Below, in pieces: positions 60,388 to 64,000 of a stretch of 64,000 bases of DNA. The notes beneath the pieces are model-generated. The model saw only the letters and a list, made by a program, of their open reading frames with translations, did not search any database and was not told the origin of the DNA. The stretch is taken from contig BCIK01000021.1 in assembly GCA_039545295.1 (NCBI GenBank), forward strand, positions 372,001 through 436,000, written 5' to 3'. The position numbers and the translations under genes were made by a program. The stretch is from Udeniomyces pyricola. Taxonomy: Eukaryota; Basidiomycota; Tremellomycetes; Cystofilobasidiales; Mrakiaceae. The stretch's first letter is position 1, and each line of letters opens with the position of its first letter.

Positions 60388-61159
60388 GATGCGATCCCAG
60401 AAGGGGGAAACTAAGGGGAGGGAAACCAGCAGGGGAACGTATGGGCAAGGATGGTGGAATAGGTTGGCGAGTCGAAGCAGAAGGATATCTACTATTATTA
60501 CAGGGGTCTAAGGCTGGTGGATGCAATCGTTTCAAGCACGAGCAGCCCAATCCGACAGCTGCCTGCTGACTGCTGACTGCTGACTGCTGCCTCATGATGA
60601 TATATATGCTACGCTTGGCTACGCGCCCCGCCCCGGCCCCCCCAGTCCAGCAAGCGCACGCGACTGCAAGTTCACTCTCACAGCCGGTGCGCGAGCCTCT
60701 GCGTACCAGCCAGCAACTTATCTTTCGACATCAGCAACGTCGGCCGGCCATTCTATATCGCGATGGTCAATCAATCGAAAAAAAATATGTTCTTCGACAC
60801 TACAAAGTTTGTTTCATCAAACTAGTTGGGGCTGCATGGGATGATCAAGATATGATCTGATAGGAACATATGACTGACAGAGACGCCATAAATATAACAA
60901 TATATCATATATATGCAGGAATATGCTTCCTGTTGCTTATTACTGCATGGCCGCTGATCGTTCCATCGGCGTTAATGCATGATTTAATCATGATTTAATG
61001 GAATGGGTGCAGGCAGCTCGACGGGGCCGCGCGCGCCAGGTTGGTGGTTCGGTTCTTTCCCCCTCCACACCCCTCACCTCAACTCACCTTCCTATACCCA
61101 CGGTCTGCCCGTCTACCTACCTACCCACCCACTTACTCTCTTAGTTTGTTCTCGATCAA
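60388..61159. promoter_or_regulatory. Divergent promoter, glycosyltransferase-like gene and ERG9
   Basis: These 772 bases hold both promoters. Visible are a tandem GCTGACT repeat (about 60564-60590), AT-rich sequence near 60890-60915, a direct repeat CATGATTTAAT at 60978-60999, and pyrimidine-rich sequence before the ERG9 start. I cannot assign a sterol-responsive element with confidence. Confidence 0.5.
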
Positions 61160-64000
61160 ATGGGTGTCGCCGAATATGCTCTTCTAGGTACGTCGCACTA
61201 TACTCCTCCCACCCTCGACCGGTTCTTATTCAACCTTTGGCCGTCTATTCGCCCTCCCTTCTCTGCCATCTCCGAGTCCGTTGTCCCTCGACCGTACCCG
61301 AGCGCCATCTCGAGACCCACCAGCACCATCACTCGGCCGATCACTTCATATCTTAGTCTGCTTGCCAGTCAGACGAGCTTGAAAACAATTCGAGGCACTG
61401 CTTCTCCCAATCTTCTACACGAGCCATCCGAGTGAAGGAACAAAGCGGGGCGTGGACCACTCACCGGTCGTTTGGTCCGGTCGCAAGGGAAAGAGGTCTT
61501 CGTGTCCTCCAGACGATCCGGTCTTGCACTCCTCACCTCTTACCCTTCTCTCTCCAACTGCTTCACCCCCCACACGAGCAGATCCTGCCAAAGTCTATGC
61601 CGTAGATCCGACCATTTGGCTCACGTCTTGTTTGCCCTCCTCTCTGAACAGCTCTCACCAACCCCGTACGCGTCGCTGGCAACCCGCTCTGTCCCTTTGC
61701 TCTTCCCATTCTTCTCGTTGCCCTGACCATGCTGCCTTTATGATCCCCAACGTCTACGCCCCCATAGGGAGACCTTCGAACTCTCATCCAGTTTAAGGTC
61801 TGGCACGAGACCAAGCGCGACATCACCTCCATCACCGAACATGCCACCTCGGGTTGGGATCGCAAAACGATGCGCGACTGCTGGGGCTTCCTCGATATGA
61901 CTAGCAGAAGTTTCGCCGCCGTCATCAAGGAACTTGATGGGGACCTTGCCCGAGTTGTGCGTTCCATCATCTACATACTCAACAGGAGAACGAAAGAGCG
62001 GTGTTCGTTGGGAGGAGCCCTGATAGACAATTCAGAGGGGAGGGGAGGGAGGGGGGCTGTATGCTGAGAGCTGATTCCGACGCGTTCTGACATACACGTC
62101 CTTGACCAACTCTTACTCTTTCTCATCTCTTTCCTACCATGTCTCCACACACTATAGATCTGCATCTTTTACCTCGCACTCCGAGGCCTCGACACCGTCG
62201 AGGACGACATGACAATCCCCAACGACATCAAGCTCCCGCTGCTTCGAAGCTTCCACGAAAAGCTCTATCAGAAGGGATGGAACTTCAACGGCAACGGCGA
62301 AAAGGAAAAGGACAGACCGCTGCTCGTCGATTTCCAGGTTGTTATTGAGGAGTTTGGAAGGCTGGATCAGAAGTAAGCATTGTTCTGGTTCACCGTGCTG
62401 CTAGGGAAGAAAGGCAGTCGACCGGACATTTGTTATCATACCCCTCTTCTCGTATGGGCTCTCGCCTGACCTGCTTAAAACACATATGCGTCTTTCTTTA
62501 CCGTTCTTCTCCAGTGCGCAGGAGATCATCGCAGACATCACCCGCAAGATGGGCAACGGCATGGCCGATTTCTCCTCGCTCTCAACACCCTCAAAACCCG
62601 TGGCCGAAGTCCAAACGCTCGAGCATTTCTCTCTTTACTGTCACTACGTCGCCGGTCTCGTCGGCGAGGGGCTTTCCCGTCTGTTCTCCTCAACGGGCAA
62701 AGAACGCGCTTGGCTCAAAGACCAGCTTGTCCTTTCCAATTCTCTGGGTCTCCTCCTGCAAAAGACCAACATCCTCCGAGATATCAAGGAAGACGCCGAT
62801 GATGGACGAGGGTTCTGGCCCCGAGAGGTCTACGCTAACCCTCAGTACGGTGGATTCAATTCGCTTCAAGAGCTCGTTCGGCCCGAGAACCAGGACAAGG
62901 CGATCTGGGTCCTTAGCGCCATGACGGTCGACGCTTTGGGCCATGCCGTTGACGCTCTCGACTACCTCTCGCTTCTCAAGAACCAGAGTGTCTTCAACTT
63001 CTGTGCCATTCCGGCCGTCATGGCATTGGCAACGCTTGAGCTGTGTTTCATGAACCCGGAGGTTTTCAAGAGAAATGTCAAGATTCGAAAGGCTGCTGCC
63101 GTGAGGGTGAGTCGTGCTTGTAGACCGATCGATATTCATTCATCAATTGACTTCGGTGTGATTGACTCAAATTTCTTTCTCTCCTGTGACTTTGAAGCTC
63201 ATCATGAAATCGACCAACCCGCGAGACGTTGCCTACATGTTCCGAGATTACGCCCGCAAAATTCACGCCAAGGCTGTCCCATCCGACCCGAGTTTCATCA
63301 AGATGAGCATAGCTTGTGGTCGAGTGAGTGATACAAACACCTGATGCTTACCAAGCTTGCGGGTCTTTGCTGGTTGATGGGCTAGGCAAGATTCAAGGAT
63401 TGTATCTGACGTCATCTTACCCTCTTTCTTTTCCCCTCCTTTTCCCTCTTGCATAGATTGAACAATGGACTGAGCACCGTCAGTCTCTTTACCATGCCCT
63501 AGCTACGTACCAACCTTGTCATCTTCCAACCTCAGCTAACGATCCTTGTTTTCCATTACTTGCTCTACCCAGAATATCCCTCATTCATCCTCATCGGTAC
63601 CCCGCAAGCCTCCAACGGTGGCGCGGTTGCCCCTCCGCCCTCGACGCTCGACACGTCCCTCAACGACGCTCGTGTCCGTATCGCCGCTTCCAAAGCCGCT
63701 ATGGATGCTGAGAAAGCCCTTCGTCGACGGGCGAGAGAGCGTGCGGCGTGGAGGGTCAGCAAGGGCTTGCCCCCGCTCGCAGAGGGCACGCTGGAGGGTA
63801 ACGGAGAAGAGATCAATTGGTGGATTTTGATTGCAGCAGGGTGGGTCTTCGTCCATCAGCGAGAACACGGCCTCCTCAAAGAAGGATTCCTTTGCTGATC
63901 TAACATTCTTCTCTCTATCCTGCGATCTTGACTCGAATCCTCACCTTTCTTTTGTCTCGCACCCAGTCTCGCGCTCCTCGCACTCATGGGCATCATGGCC
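61160..64000 (+). CDS. ERG9: Squalene synthase (farnesyl-diphosphate farnesyltransferase), 3' end outside window
   Basis: It joins two farnesyl diphosphates into squalene, the first committed step to ergosterol, on the ER membrane. Exons: 61160-61187, a 14-nt exon 61652-61665, 61768-61956, then from 62158, with further exons to the window end. The first three give [20 protein letters not shown] followed by [12 protein letters not shown], as in the family. The two Asp-rich sites are [12 protein letters not shown] and [20 protein letters not shown]. Other signatures: [37 protein letters not shown] and [17 protein letters not shown]. The C-terminal part has a longer basic linker ([20 protein letters not shown]) before the membrane anchor [20 protein letters not shown], which is cut by the window. 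Reading past the first donor gives a 91-codon Pro/Ser-rich frame that lacks the conserved start, so splicing was preferred. Confidence 0.96.

Noticed and set aside
61160..61435. 91-codon frame from the ERG9 ATG read without splicing
   Set aside because: It lacks the conserved squalene synthase N-terminus, while splicing through the 14-nt exon restores it exactly.

Overview
The window is nuclear DNA of a yeast-like or dimorphic basidiomycete fungus. The genes are densely packed and cut by many short introns (about 50-150 nt, GTRNGT or GTTCGN donors, CTGAC/CTAAC branch sites). The proteins are fungal in type: squalene synthase, RER1, PAT1, RAD5, a DRS2 flippase and a cytokinetic F-BAR protein. 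I cannot name the class with confidence. Ustilaginomycotina, Pucciniomycotina or Tremellomycetes would all fit. Exon boundaries were read by hand from splice signals and family conservation.

Layout: 1-2868 (-) F-BAR septation protein, 3' end outside the window. 3223-4403 (+) Costars/ABRACL actin regulator. 5540-8754 (-) PGS1, mitochondrial phosphatidylglycerophosphate synthase. 9348-12798 (-) ETF-ubiquinone oxidoreductase. 13502-17839 (+) PAT1 mRNA-decay factor with a polyQ tract. 19261-20680 (+) secreted ferritin-like Rds1 protein. Next comes a probable sulfonate/organosulfur scavenging cluster: TauD-type dioxygenase (21717-23567, -), DszA/NtaA-type FMN monooxygenase (24718-27259, -) and a UNC93-like membrane transporter (27880-30506, +). 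30817-37068 (-) is RAD5. 37347-38892 (-) is an unnamed protein with nine TSN repeats. 39336-40718 (+) is the C-terminal part of an RNA-dependent RNA polymerase whose catalytic half is missing. 41058-47843 (-) is a DRS2-class P4-ATPase. An assembly gap (48274-48368) beside a 30-base C run precedes RER1 (48414-50310, +). An enoyl-reductase-like MDR protein (51035-52923, -) is divergent from a membrane-anchored flavin monooxygenase (53404-56323, +). 57014-60387 (-) is a type II membrane, glycosyltransferase-like protein. 61160-64000 (+) is squalene synthase ERG9, cut by the window end.

Most genes are core housekeeping: membrane lipids (PGS1, DRS2, ERG9), ER/Golgi traffic (RER1, DRS2), mRNA decay and DNA damage tolerance. 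The accessory pieces are the sulfur cluster, the MDR/FMO pair, the TSN-repeat protein and the RdRP relic. No tRNA, rRNA, transposon or CRISPR array was recognised.

The most unusual points are the broken RdRP gene (a hint of altered RNA silencing), the TSN-repeat protein with a start codon apparently split by an intron, and an unusual number of very small exons (6, 10, 11, 14, 14 and 20 nt), each needed to restore a conserved protein sequence.
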